Shown here: positions 16,111 through 24,540 of the stretch, one piece after another | Layout: each line of letters opens with the position of its first letter | Numbering within the stretch: the first letter of the stretch is position 1 | NCBI GenBank assembly: GCA_910583895.1 | Contig: CAJTYJ010000032.1 | Coordinates: 1-44,275, forward strand | Length of the DNA: 44,275 nt | DNA from: an uncultured Lachnospiraceae bacterium | GTDB lineage: Bacteria > Bacillota > Clostridia > Lachnospirales > Lachnospiraceae | Direction: 5' to 3' | The notes under the pieces: model-generated | Seen by the model: only the letters and a program-made list of their open reading frames with translations | What the model was told of the DNA's origin: nothing | The model's database searches: none | Program-made: the position numbers and the translations under genes

Positions 16111-17925
16111 TCACTGCTTATCAACATGAAAGAATTCAAAAACCTGCTTCGCTGCCCGCTGATTCATGCCCGGAATCCCTGCCAGCGTTTCGATGTCTGC
16201 CGTCCGGATCTCGTCGAGGGTCCGAAAGCCCTTCATCAGCGCCTTTCTTCTGGCCGGACCGATCCCCGGGATATCATCCAGAACCGAATGCACCTGCTCT
16301 TTGCTCCTTAAAGAGCGGTGATACTCGATGGCAAAACGGTGGGCTTCGTCCTGGATCCTGGTCACCAGCCGGAAGCCTTCACTGTCCCGTTCTATGGGAA
16401 TTTCTACATTATTAAAATAGATGCCTCTGGTCCGGTGTCTGTCATCCTTTACCATACCGCAGACCGGTATGTGAACGCCCACAGCATCCATGACTTTCCG
16501 TGCGATATTCACCTGTCCTCTGCCGCCGTCCATCATAATCAGATCCGGATAATTCTCATAATGAGACAGCCGTCTGGTCAGCATTTCTTCCATACTGGCA
16601 TAATCATCTGCCCCTTTGACTCCCTTGATCCTGAATTTCCGGTAATCCGAGCGCTTTGGATGCCCTTTTTCGTACACAATCATGGAACCTACGGTCTGGA
16701 ACCCGCTGATATTGGAGATATCATAGGCTTCCACCCGGCTGATTCCGGGAAGCCCCAAAAGCTTTGCGATCTCCTTCATGGCGCCAATGGTACGTCCTTC
16801 CTCTCTGCGGATCCGTTCCTTGTCCTGAGTCAGTACCATCTGGGCATTTTTCATAGCCAGCTCCACCAGCTTCTCCTTCTCTCCTTTCCTGGGTACCCGA
16901 AGGTGGACTTTCTGCCCCCTTCTTGTACTCAGCCACTCCTCGATCAGCTCTTTATCCTCGATCTCGTACTGGATCATCAGCTCCCTTGGAATATACGGCG
17001 TCCCCGCGTAAAACTGTTTTAAAAAAGTAGTCAGTATTGCCTCTTTGTCATCCTCCCCGGCAATATGCAGGCAGAAGTGATCCCGTCCGATCAGACGTCC
17101 CTCCCGGATGAAGAAAATCTGCACCACTGCATCTTCCTGATCCGATGCCATGGCAATCACATCTTTATCCTCCATATGGCTGCTGGTAATCTTCTGCTTC
17201 TGGGCAATCTTGCTGACACTGTTTAAAAGCTCCCGGTACTCGATGGCCTTCTCAAACTCCAGATTTTCCGAGGCCTGCTGCATTTTTTCTTCCAGTTCTT
17301 TTAATATCAGCGGATAGTTTCCATTCAAAAATGACAGCGCTTTTTTCACCGACTCTGCGTAATCCTCTTTGGATATGTAACCCTGGCAGGGAGCCGGACA
17401 CTGATGGATATGGTAATTCAGACACGGTCTTTCTTTCCCCTGCATCTTCGGCAGAACCTTATTGCAGGTTCGGATTCCATACAGCTTATGGATCAGATCA
17501 ATCGTGTCTTTTACCGCCCCTGCACTCGTATAGGGGCCAAAATATTTTGCCCGGTCTTTTGCCATCTGTCTGGCTAAAAATACCCGGGGATAGTCTTCCT
17601 GTACCGTCACCTTGATAAAAGGATAGGTTTTGTCATCCATCAGCATGGTATTGTACTTTGGACGATGCTCTTTGATCAGATTGCACTCCAGAACCAGTGC
17701 TTCCAGTTCCGAATCCGTGATGATGTATTCAAACCGGCTGATATGCGTTACCATCTGCTCGATCTTGATCCCTTTGTTTCTGCTGGACTGAAAATACTGG
17801 CGAACACGATTTTTCAAAGAGATTGCTTTCCCCACATAGATGATCGCATCCCGCTCGTCATGCATCAGATAGACGCCGGGCTTTGCCGGAAGTTTTTTCA
17901 GTTCTGCTTCAATATCAAATGCCAT
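16111..17925 (-). CDS. uvrC: Excinuclease ABC subunit C
   Basis: 604 aa, normal length. The N-terminal GIY-YIG nuclease (PGVYLMHDERDAIIYVGKAISLKNRVRQYF, positions about 16-46) makes the 3' cut. The UVR domain (EEKMQQASENLEFEKAIEYR, near 205) binds UvrB. A central RNase H-like 5' nuclease contains SRVEAYDISNISG, and the C-terminal tandem helix-hairpin-helix (DDIPGIGPARRKAL, LAGIPGMNQRAAKQV) binds DNA. It performs dual incision in nucleotide-excision repair. It is first in the nine-gene minus-strand run. Confidence 0.96.
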   Translation of the reverse strand: MAFDIEAELKKLPAKPGVYLMHDERDAIIYVGKAISLKNRVRQYFQSSRNKGIKIEQMVTHISRFEYIITDSELEALVLECNLIKEHRPKYNTMLMDDKTYPFIKVTVQEDYPRVFLARQMAKDRAKYFGPYTSAGAVKDTIDLIHKLYGIRTCNKVLPKMQGKERPCLNYHIHQCPAPCQGYISKEDYAESVKKALSFLNGNYPLILKELEEKMQQASENLEFEKAIEYRELLNSVSKIAQKQKITSSHMEDKDVIAMASDQEDAVVQIFFIREGRLIGRDHFCLHIAGEDDKEAILTTFLKQFYAGTPYIPRELMIQYEIEDKELIEEWLSTRRGQKVHLRVPRKGEKEKLVELAMKNAQMVLTQDKERIRREEGRTIGAMKEIAKLLGLPGISRVEAYDISNISGFQTVGSMIVYEKGHPKRSDYRKFRIKGVKGADDYASMEEMLTRRLSHYENYPDLIMMDGGRGQVNIARKVMDAVGVHIPVCGMVKDDRHRTRGIYFNNVEIPIERDSEGFRLVTRIQDEAHRFAIEYHRSLRSKEQVHSVLDDIPGIGPARRKALMKGFRTLDEIRTADIETLAGIPGMNQRAAKQVFEFFHVDKQ

Positions 17926-18010
17926 ACGCTGTCCTCCTGCCCTTTTCCTGGCTGTAAAAATCCTTCTTTACGGCTGTACGATTCTGCCCGAAAGGCTGTC
18001 TTTATGAAGC

Positions 18011-18036
18011 AAAAAGAGCTGCCACACTGTGACAGC
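18011..18036 (-). terminator. Terminator after ftsH
   Basis: GCTGTCAC/GTGGCAGC stem with one G-U pair and a 3-nt loop, followed on the minus strand by CTTTTT, 12 nt downstream of the ftsH stop. It separates ftsH from the uvrC operon. Confidence 0.8.
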
Positions 18037-18047
18037 CCCTGTCCTTT

Positions 18048-19943
18048 CTACTCTGCGAAAATGAGTTCCTCCTGATGATACCCCTGTGCCTCTTCCTTGA
18101 CTCTCCGGAAGATGTCCATAAATTCCTTGCCGGTAATGGTCTCTTTCTCAATCAGAAACTCTGCGATCTTATCCAGACACTCTCTGTTCTCAGACAGAAG
18201 GCGCTTGGCCTCCGCATAAGACTCTTTCAAAATCCGCATCACTTCGCTGTCCACATCGGCTGCCGTCTCGTCACTGCAGTTCAATACCGTACCGTTATTT
18301 AAGTACAGGCTTTCTTTGGATTCCAGCCCCATCAGACCGAACTTATCCGACATGCCGTACTGGGTTACCATGGCCCTGGCAAGCTTTGTGGCCTGCTGAA
18401 TGTCATTGGAAGCGCCTGTGGTCACCGTTTCGAACACCAGTTCTTCCGCTGCGCGGCCTCCCAGATATCCCACCAGCATGGCTTCCAGTTCCTTCTTGGT
18501 ATTTAAGTACTTTTCCTCCTCCGGCACATGCATGACATAACCCAACGCCCCCATGGTCCGGGGAACAATCGTAATCTTCTGCACCGGCTCCGCGTCTTTT
18601 TGAAGCGCACTCACCAGTGCATGCCCCACCTCGTGATAGGATACGATCTTTCGCTCCTCCTTGCTCAGGATGCGGTCTTTCTTCTCCTTACCTACCAGCA
18701 CAACTTCCACTGCTTCAAACAGATCTTTCTGCGATACGGCCTGTCTTTTATTCTTCACAGCAAGGATCGCCGCCTCGTTGATCATGTTGGCCAGATCCGA
18801 ACCCACCGCACCACTGGTGGCCAAAGCGATGGCCTCTAAATCCACGGTCTCGTCCAGACGGACGTTTTTCGCATGTACCTTCAGCACATCCACCCGGCCC
18901 TTCAGGTCCGGACGCTCCACGATGATCCGGCGGTCAAAACGTCCCGGTCGCAGAAGCGCCTTGTCGAGGATCTCCGGCCGGTTGGTAGCCGCCAGCACCA
19001 GGCAGGCCTTGTTGCTCTCAAAACCGTCCATCTCCGCCAGAAGCTGATTCAGTGTCTGCTCCCGCTCGTCATTGCCTCCCAGCTTGGAATCGCGGCTTTT
19101 ACCTATGGCATCAATCTCATCGATAAAGATAATGCAGGGTGCATTTTTCTTGGCCTCCTCAAAAAGGTCCCGTACACGGGATGCGCCCACGCCCACAAAC
19201 ATCTCCACAAAATCCGAGCCGGACAACGAGAAGAACGGTACATGTGCCTCTCCTGCCACCGCTTTGGCCAGCAGGGTCTTGCCCGTACCAGGCGGTCCCA
19301 CCAAAAGGGCGCCTTTGGGAAGTTTGGCTCCAATCTGTGCGTAGTGCTCCGGATTGTGCAGAAAGTCCACCACTTCTACCAATGATTCCTTGGCTTCCTC
19401 CTGCCCCGCCACATCCTTGAAAGTCACCCCGGTTTCCTTTTCGATGTAGACTTTGGCTTTGCTCTTGCCCACACCCATCATGCCGCCGCCACCCATACGC
19501 CGCATCAGATAGCCAAAGGCCACCCAGATCAGAAGCAGCGGAAGCAGACTCCACACCACCTGCCACACCAGCGTGGAGAAAGTGTCCTGGATATAGGGTG
19601 TGATCTCGATGTCCCGTTCCTTCAACATAGGAAGAAGTTCTTCATCATTCATCTTCCCGGTGTAATAGGTGATCTGCACACTTTCCATCGGCTGCTTCCT
19701 GGGCGTAATCTTCCAGGTAAGGCCGGTATCCTCCACCTTCTCCACCTTATCCTCTTTGAGCATGTCGATAAAGGCATCATAGGTGATTTCCTTGGAACTT
19801 GCATCCTTCATGGTATTCTGGACAAAGTTCAGCGCCAGAAAGCTTACCACCATAAAAACAAGAAATATAACAATACTTTGACGATTCTTTGGTTCTTTAT
19901 GATTGTTATCTCCTTTTCCTGTTGGAGTATTCTTATCACTCAT
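18048..19943 (-). CDS. ftsH: ATP-dependent zinc metalloprotease FtsH
   Basis: 631 aa from ATG 19943 (AGGAGG 6 nt upstream). The N-terminus has two TM helices (SIVIFLVFMVVSFLALNFV and LVWQVVWSLLPLLLIWVAFGYL) around an extracytoplasmic domain. The AAA+ module has Walker A GPPGTGKT, Walker B IIFIDEIDAIG, second region of homology ATNRPEILDKALLRPGRFD, and pore FVG. The zinc site HEVGHA lies in the C-terminal peptidase domain. It degrades misfolded membrane proteins and regulators. Single gene with its own promoter and terminator. Confidence 0.97.
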   Translation of the reverse strand: MSDKNTPTGKGDNNHKEPKNRQSIVIFLVFMVVSFLALNFVQNTMKDASSKEITYDAFIDMLKEDKVEKVEDTGLTWKITPRKQPMESVQITYYTGKMNDEELLPMLKERDIEITPYIQDTFSTLVWQVVWSLLPLLLIWVAFGYLMRRMGGGGMMGVGKSKAKVYIEKETGVTFKDVAGQEEAKESLVEVVDFLHNPEHYAQIGAKLPKGALLVGPPGTGKTLLAKAVAGEAHVPFFSLSGSDFVEMFVGVGASRVRDLFEEAKKNAPCIIFIDEIDAIGKSRDSKLGGNDEREQTLNQLLAEMDGFESNKACLVLAATNRPEILDKALLRPGRFDRRIIVERPDLKGRVDVLKVHAKNVRLDETVDLEAIALATSGAVGSDLANMINEAAILAVKNKRQAVSQKDLFEAVEVVLVGKEKKDRILSKEERKIVSYHEVGHALVSALQKDAEPVQKITIVPRTMGALGYVMHVPEEEKYLNTKKELEAMLVGYLGGRAAEELVFETVTTGASNDIQQATKLARAMVTQYGMSDKFGLMGLESKESLYLNNGTVLNCSDETAADVDSEVMRILKESYAEAKRLLSENRECLDKIAEFLIEKETITGKEFMDIFRRVKEEAQGYHQEELIFAE

Positions 19944-19972
19944 CTTTTTCCTCCTTGTGCGTAACACTTCCT

Positions 19973-20001
19973 ATTATAGTGAACCTTCCTTTATAAATCA
20001 A
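19973..20001 (-). promoter_or_regulatory. Promoter of ftsH
   Basis: TTGATT (19996-20001), 17-nt spacer, TATAAT (19973-19978) on the minus strand, 30 nt before the ftsH ATG. Confidence 0.7.
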
Positions 20002-20087
20002 TACACCTTCTAAGAAATTTTGTCTTCTTTTTATTAAATAACTATAAAAAGCCGCCGGATTTTCCCCGAAAACGTCCCAAAAACAGG

Positions 20088-20116
20088 TGGATTTTTTTAT
20101 ATGGATAGGCTATAAT
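20088..20116 (+). promoter_or_regulatory. Possible promoter of pyrG
   Basis: Perfect TATAAT at 20111-20116 with a weak -35 (TGGATT, 20088-20093) at 17 nt spacing. It leaves a leader of about 65 nt before pyrG. I see no G-run start site or terminator stem of the kind used for CTP control of pyrG in Bacillus. Confidence 0.5.
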
Positions 20117-20186
20117 GGAATGAGTTTTTATTGAACAGTCCGTTGGCAGCTTTCATTCATATTTATCGTTCAGGAGGAATCAATCT

Positions 20187-21788
20187 ATGCCAGTTAAGTA
20201 CGTATTTGTTACCGGAGGCGTCGTATCCGGCCTTGGAAAAGGAATTACCGCCGCTTCATTGGGACGTCTTTTAAAGGCCCGCGGCTACAAAGTCACCATG
20301 CAGAAGTTCGACCCCTATATCAACATCGATCCGGGCACCATGAATCCGGTGCAGCATGGGGAGGTGTTCGTCACAGACGACGGAGCGGAGACGGACCTGG
20401 ATCTGGGACATTACGAGCGCTTTATCGACGAAAGCCTGGACAAGAATTCCAACGTCACCACCGGCAAGGTCTACTGGTCTGTGCTGCAAAAAGAACGCCG
20501 CGGCGATTACGGCGGCGGTACCGTACAGGTCATTCCTCATATCACCAACGAAATCAAAAGCCGTTTCTACCGGAATTTCACTTCCGAGGACATGCATATC
20601 GCCATCATCGAGACCGGCGGCACCGTAGGCGATATCGAGAGTCAGCCTTTTTTGGAGGCCATCCGGCAGTTCCAGCATGAAGTGGGACATGAGAACGCCA
20701 TCATCATCCATGTGACTTTGATTCCTTATCTGAAGGCCTCCGGGGAGATGAAAACCAAACCCACCCAGGCTTCTGTCAAGGAACTGCAGGGTATGGGAAT
20801 CCAGCCGGATATCATCGTATGCCGTACGGAACTTCCGCTGGAAAAAGGCATCAAGGACAAGATCGCCCTTTTCTGCAATGTGCCGAAAAACCATGTACTC
20901 CAGAATCTGGACGTGGAATACCTGTATGAAGCGCCTCTGGCCATGGAGGAGGAACATCTGGCTCAGGTTGCCTGTGAATGTCTGAAGCTTTCCTGTCCGG
21001 AGCCGGATCTTACCGACTGGACAGAGATGGTCAACCGGCTGCGCCACCCCACCACCGAAGTCAATATCGCTCTGGTCGGCAAATACATCCAGCTTCATGA
21101 CGCCTATATCTCCGTCGTGGAGGCCTTAAAGCACGGCGGCATCGACAACCACGCGGTCGTCAATATCAAGTGGGTGGATTCCGAACAGATCACCGACGAA
21201 AATGCGGGGGAAGTCTTAAAAGATGTGACCGGAATCCTGGTTCCCGGAGGGTTCGGCGATCGGGGCATCGACGGCAAGATCGCAGCCATCCGCTATGCAA
21301 GAGAACATCAGATCCCGTTTCTGGGCCTGTGTCTTGGCATGCAGCTTGCCATCGTGGAGTATGCCCGTCACGTGGCGGACCTGGAAGATGCCCACAGCAT
21401 CGAACTCAATCCCAACACCCCCTATCCGGTCATCGCCCTGATGCCTGACCAAAATGGTGTAGAAGACATTGGCGGTACCCTGCGTCTTGGCTCCTGCCCC
21501 TGCGTGCTGGACAAGAATTCCAAAGCTTACGCGCTTTACGGTTCTGAACAGATTCAGGAACGCCATCGCCACCGCTACGAGGTCAACAACGACTACCGCT
21601 CCGCTCTCACAGAGCACGGCATGGTTCTGTCCGGGTTATCACCGGACGGACGGATCGTGGAGATGATTGAATTAAAGGAACATCCGTTCTTTATTGCCAC
21701 CCAGGCACATCCGGAATTAAAATCCAGACCCAACCGCCCGCATCCGCTGTTCAAAGGATTTATAAACGCGGCCATCCAGGCACAATAG
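20187..21788 (+). CDS. pyrG: CTP synthase
   Basis: 533 aa, normal length. The N-terminal amidoligase domain begins KYVFVTGGVVSGLGKGITAASLGRLLK (P-loop) and contains DPYINIDPGTMNPVQHGEVFVTDDGAETDLDLGHYERF. The C-terminal glutaminase has FLGLCLGMQ (nucleophile Cys) and a His-Pro-Glu near the end (AHPELKSRP). It converts UTP to CTP with glutamine and ATP. AGGAGG lies 9 nt before the ATG. It is monocistronic, divergent from ftsH and convergent with alaX. Confidence 0.97.
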   Translation: MPVKYVFVTGGVVSGLGKGITAASLGRLLKARGYKVTMQKFDPYINIDPGTMNPVQHGEVFVTDDGAETDLDLGHYERFIDESLDKNSNVTTGKVYWSVLQKERRGDYGGGTVQVIPHITNEIKSRFYRNFTSEDMHIAIIETGGTVGDIESQPFLEAIRQFQHEVGHENAIIIHVTLIPYLKASGEMKTKPTQASVKELQGMGIQPDIIVCRTELPLEKGIKDKIALFCNVPKNHVLQNLDVEYLYEAPLAMEEEHLAQVACECLKLSCPEPDLTDWTEMVNRLRHPTTEVNIALVGKYIQLHDAYISVVEALKHGGIDNHAVVNIKWVDSEQITDENAGEVLKDVTGILVPGGFGDRGIDGKIAAIRYAREHQIPFLGLCLGMQLAIVEYARHVADLEDAHSIELNPNTPYPVIALMPDQNGVEDIGGTLRLGSCPCVLDKNSKAYALYGSEQIQERHRHRYEVNNDYRSALTEHGMVLSGLSPDGRIVEMIELKEHPFFIATQAHPELKSRPNRPHPLFKGFINAAIQAQ

Positions 21789-21842
21789 CCGGCATTTTCA
21801 TCGTCAGCCTGACCCGATGCCCGCCAAAAGAAAACGACACAA

Positions 21843-21883
21843 AAAAACTCCCGCATCCCGCAATCCCGGGACCGGGAGTTTTT
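21843..21883. terminator. Bidirectional terminator between pyrG and alaX
   Basis: AAAAACTCCCG (21843-21853) and CGGGAGTTTTT (21873-21883) form an 11-bp stem with A-run and T-run, working in both directions. It ends 5 nt before the alaX stop. Confidence 0.9.
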
Positions 21884-21888
21884 CTGGT

Positions 21889-23094
21889 CTATGAACGCTC
21901 CATGATTACGCTTCGGATCTCTTCTTCTGCTCCGGAAAGGGAACCCTGCACCATCTCGGGTTTGCCGCCGCCTTTTCCCTGAAATCTTTCATTCAGTGTC
22001 TTCAGAAGCACCCGAAGATCGGCGGTCCGGCTGCCGAGGATGTAGTGATAGCCGGTCTTATCTGTACCGACAAAGGCGCCGCAGACCCCTTCACACCGTT
22101 CCATGGCGCTGTTGACAAAGTTCCGGGCCGCCACATGGTCCAGTTCTTCTTCGAAGATGCAGACATTTTGGTCTTCCGGCCCCAGTTCTTCCAGTTTTTT
22201 GTCAAGATACTGCTGCTGCATCCGATTCAGCTGTTCCCGGAGTCTGCCCTGCTGCTCCTTTGCATGCAGAACTGCCTCGCCGATCTTCTCCGGCTTGGCG
22301 GACAGAGCTACCGACACCTCCGTCACGCTCTTTTGTTTCCTCTGGTAGTCCGAAAGAGCACGGAAGCCGCACAGAATCGTCATCCGGCAGCCGCCTCTGT
22401 GCTTCTCACATCCAACAATCTTGATAAGTCCGATCTCACCGGTCCGGTCCACATGGGGCGCACAGCAGGCACAGATGTCGTATCCAGGGATGGATACAAT
22501 ACGAATCTGCCCTTCGATCTCTATCTTGCTTCGGTAATTCACATTTTTCAGCTGCTCCTTTGTGGGGTACAGCACCTGTACCGGAACATTCTCAAATACG
22601 CCCCGATTCGCCAGAAACTCAAGTTCCTTTACCTGCTCCCCGGTCAGCTCGCCGTTAAAATCCAGGGTGGTGATCTCCGCTCCCAGATGGAAACCTACGT
22701 TATCATAGCCATACAGGTTATGCACCAGTCCGGACAGGATATGTTCGCCGGAATGCTGCTGCATCCGGTCAAAGCGCACATCAAAGTCAAGCTTCCCCTT
22801 CACTGTGCTGCCCGGTGCCAGCGGCTCTTTTGTCTCATGATAGATAATACCGTCCTTCTCCCTGGTATCCGTCACCTCTGCATCGCCTAACCGGCCCACA
22901 TCCCCGAACTGTCCGCCGCCTTCCGGAAAGAATGCGGTCCGGTCCAGCACGATCCGGTAACCGGCTTTCTCTCCTTTTTTCGTAATCTTTTCTTCACAGG
23001 ACAGCACGGTCGCCTCAAATTCTTTTCTGTGGCTGTCCTTATAGTAAAGTCTCTCTGTCTCCTGACCGGAAAGGTCCATTGCTTTTGCTTCCAT
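21889..23094 (-). CDS. alaX: Alanyl-tRNA editing protein AlaX-L
   Basis: 401 aa from ATG 23094, which has GAAGGAAAAG just upstream. An in-frame ATG at 23133 adds a lysine-rich stretch. The N-terminal beta-barrel has AFFPEGGGQFGD. The editing-site zinc ligands are HSGEHI (HxxxH) and CCAPHVDRTGEIG (CxxxH), in the order seen in the AlaRS/ThrRS second domain. The C-terminal ~120 residues resemble the AlaRS DHHA1 domain (GKGGGKPEMVQGS). It hydrolyses Ser- or Gly-tRNA(Ala) in trans and thus guards translation accuracy. Monocistronic. Confidence 0.9.
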   Translation of the reverse strand: MEAKAMDLSGQETERLYYKDSHRKEFEATVLSCEEKITKKGEKAGYRIVLDRTAFFPEGGGQFGDVGRLGDAEVTDTREKDGIIYHETKEPLAPGSTVKGKLDFDVRFDRMQQHSGEHILSGLVHNLYGYDNVGFHLGAEITTLDFNGELTGEQVKELEFLANRGVFENVPVQVLYPTKEQLKNVNYRSKIEIEGQIRIVSIPGYDICACCAPHVDRTGEIGLIKIVGCEKHRGGCRMTILCGFRALSDYQRKQKSVTEVSVALSAKPEKIGEAVLHAKEQQGRLREQLNRMQQQYLDKKLEELGPEDQNVCIFEEELDHVAARNFVNSAMERCEGVCGAFVGTDKTGYHYILGSRTADLRVLLKTLNERFQGKGGGKPEMVQGSLSGAEEEIRSVIMERS

Positions 23095-23331
23095 TTTCTT
23101 TTCCTTCTGTTTCCTTTTCTTACCTTGTCCCACTCTAACGTTGCTTCATCGTGAACGCCATGTACGCATCTGGTGTGCTGTCCGGATTATATCTGGCACA
23201 ACTCCGTAGGATAAATTTTCATCAGCAAGGCGGAGAAGGGAGGCGATGCGGTGGCATCGTTGACCGCCGACAACGCAGTCTGATGGAAATTTAGACACGG
23301 AGGTCTGACTGAATATCATGCGGTCAGTACA
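23095..23331. other. Intergenic region with a repeat element
   Basis: 237 bp between alaX and the methyltransferase gene. No gene is supported. It carries the inverted-repeat element listed at 23212-23293 and short hairpin-like tracts. Confidence 0.5.
23212..23293. repeat. Intergenic inverted-repeat element, copy 1
   Basis: About 82 bp bounded by TAAATTTTCATCAG and its near-complement CTGATGGAAATTTA (one mismatch). The interior GC-rich core contains GGAGGCGATGCGGTGGCA. A related copy lies at 41803-41862, sharing the ends (TTTTCATC and GATGRAAA), the GCAAGGC box and the core pattern cGAcGCGGnGGCAACGCnGTCTGATG. It behaves like a small dispersed palindromic repeat. No ORF or target-site duplication is evident. 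Confidence 0.6.
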
Positions 23332-24528
23332 CTAAGTATTCGTCGAAGCCAAAATCGACTCTGCAGGAAACAGCAGCGCATCCAGCGTCGGCTGTACTCC
23401 AAATGTCTTTTTCAGCTCCTCCACCTCTTTTCTCGCCTCCTGTTTCACCGCCTTTGGAATCACCGTCCGCACAGCGCGGATCAGAAGATTCTTGGGCGTG
23501 TGTGACAGGTCCACGAACTCTAAAAGCTGGGTCTTATAGCCGCAGGCCGTCAGAAGATTCCCACGGACTGCGTCGGTCATCAAAGCGGCCGTCCGCTCCT
23601 GTACGATGCCGTACCGGGTCAGGATCGACAGCTCTTGACTTTTCATCTGCCGGTTTAATTCGTGCTGACAGCAGGGAACCGAGAAGATCAGCTTCGCTTT
23701 CCACCGGACCGCGTGATAGAGGGCATAGTCCGTCGCCGTATCACAGGCGTGCAGGGAGAGAACCATGTCCACCGGATACGGACAATCATAGCCGCTGATG
23801 TCGCCCAGCTCAAAATGAAGGCCCTCATAACCGTATCTTCGGGCTGCCCTGTTGCAGTTTTGGATCACATCTTCTTTCAGGTCAAGCCCGGTGATCTGTA
23901 CATCCAGACCTTTTCGCTTGGTCAGATAATAGTAGAGGATAAATGTCAGATACGATTTTCCGCATCCAAAATCAATCACCGTGATGGTATGATCCTTTGG
24001 CAGGTTATCGATCTCGTCATCGATCAGTTCCACAAACCGGTTGATCTGCCTGTATTTGTCATACATAGAACGTACTACTTTTCCTTCCGAGGTGAAAATC
24101 CCCATATCCACCAGCGGAGGAATCACCGTTCCTTCTTCCAGAATATAGTTCTTCTTCCGGTTATGCTCTTTCTTTTCTCTGGGCGCCTGTACAGAGCGTT
24201 TTTTCTGATAAGAAGCTTTTCCTCCTTTGGAGATGCGGATGGTGTGTTCCCATTCACAGTCCCAGCCATTGCACTGCCGAAAGAATGAAGACAAAGCTTC
24301 CAGCAAAAAAATTCCTGCCCTGTCTTCGCTCAGATTTTCATGAAACACCTGTTTTTCCGTATACTGCTCCGCCTGCCAGCCCTTTTTTAACTGATTTAAG
24401 ACGATTTTCCGATACGGCCGCTTATTTTGCGCCCCATCCAAAGCCGGCTTTTTCGGATTGCTTAAAATGATTTTATATGGATGCGCCCTTAAGAGCGCAT
24501 CCACCATCTGCTGCAAATTCTGTTCCAT
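23332..24528 (-). CDS. SAM-dependent methyltransferase (METTL25/Methyltransf_32-like)
   Basis: 398 aa. VIDFGCGKSYLTFILYYYL is SAM motif I, ITGLDLKEDVIQNCNR motif II, and LSLHACDTATDYAL with FSVPCCQHELN are the distinctive motifs of the Methyltransf_32/METTL25 group, which act on RNA or ribosomal components in characterised cases. The N-terminal ~140 residues are basic and may bind RNA. It is the last gene of an operon after hscC (12 nt gap). Substrate not determinable from sequence. Confidence 0.8.
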   Translation of the reverse strand: MEQNLQQMVDALLRAHPYKIILSNPKKPALDGAQNKRPYRKIVLNQLKKGWQAEQYTEKQVFHENLSEDRAGIFLLEALSSFFRQCNGWDCEWEHTIRISKGGKASYQKKRSVQAPREKKEHNRKKNYILEEGTVIPPLVDMGIFTSEGKVVRSMYDKYRQINRFVELIDDEIDNLPKDHTITVIDFGCGKSYLTFILYYYLTKRKGLDVQITGLDLKEDVIQNCNRAARRYGYEGLHFELGDISGYDCPYPVDMVLSLHACDTATDYALYHAVRWKAKLIFSVPCCQHELNRQMKSQELSILTRYGIVQERTAALMTDAVRGNLLTACGYKTQLLEFVDLSHTPKNLLIRAVRTVIPKAVKQEARKEVEELKKTFGVQPTLDALLFPAESILASTNT

Positions 24529-24540
24529 ATCTTCTCTGTT

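Noticed and set aside
20117..20186. CTP-sensing leader (reiterative transcription) before pyrG
   Set aside because: No GGG start followed by a terminator/anti-terminator pair is seen.
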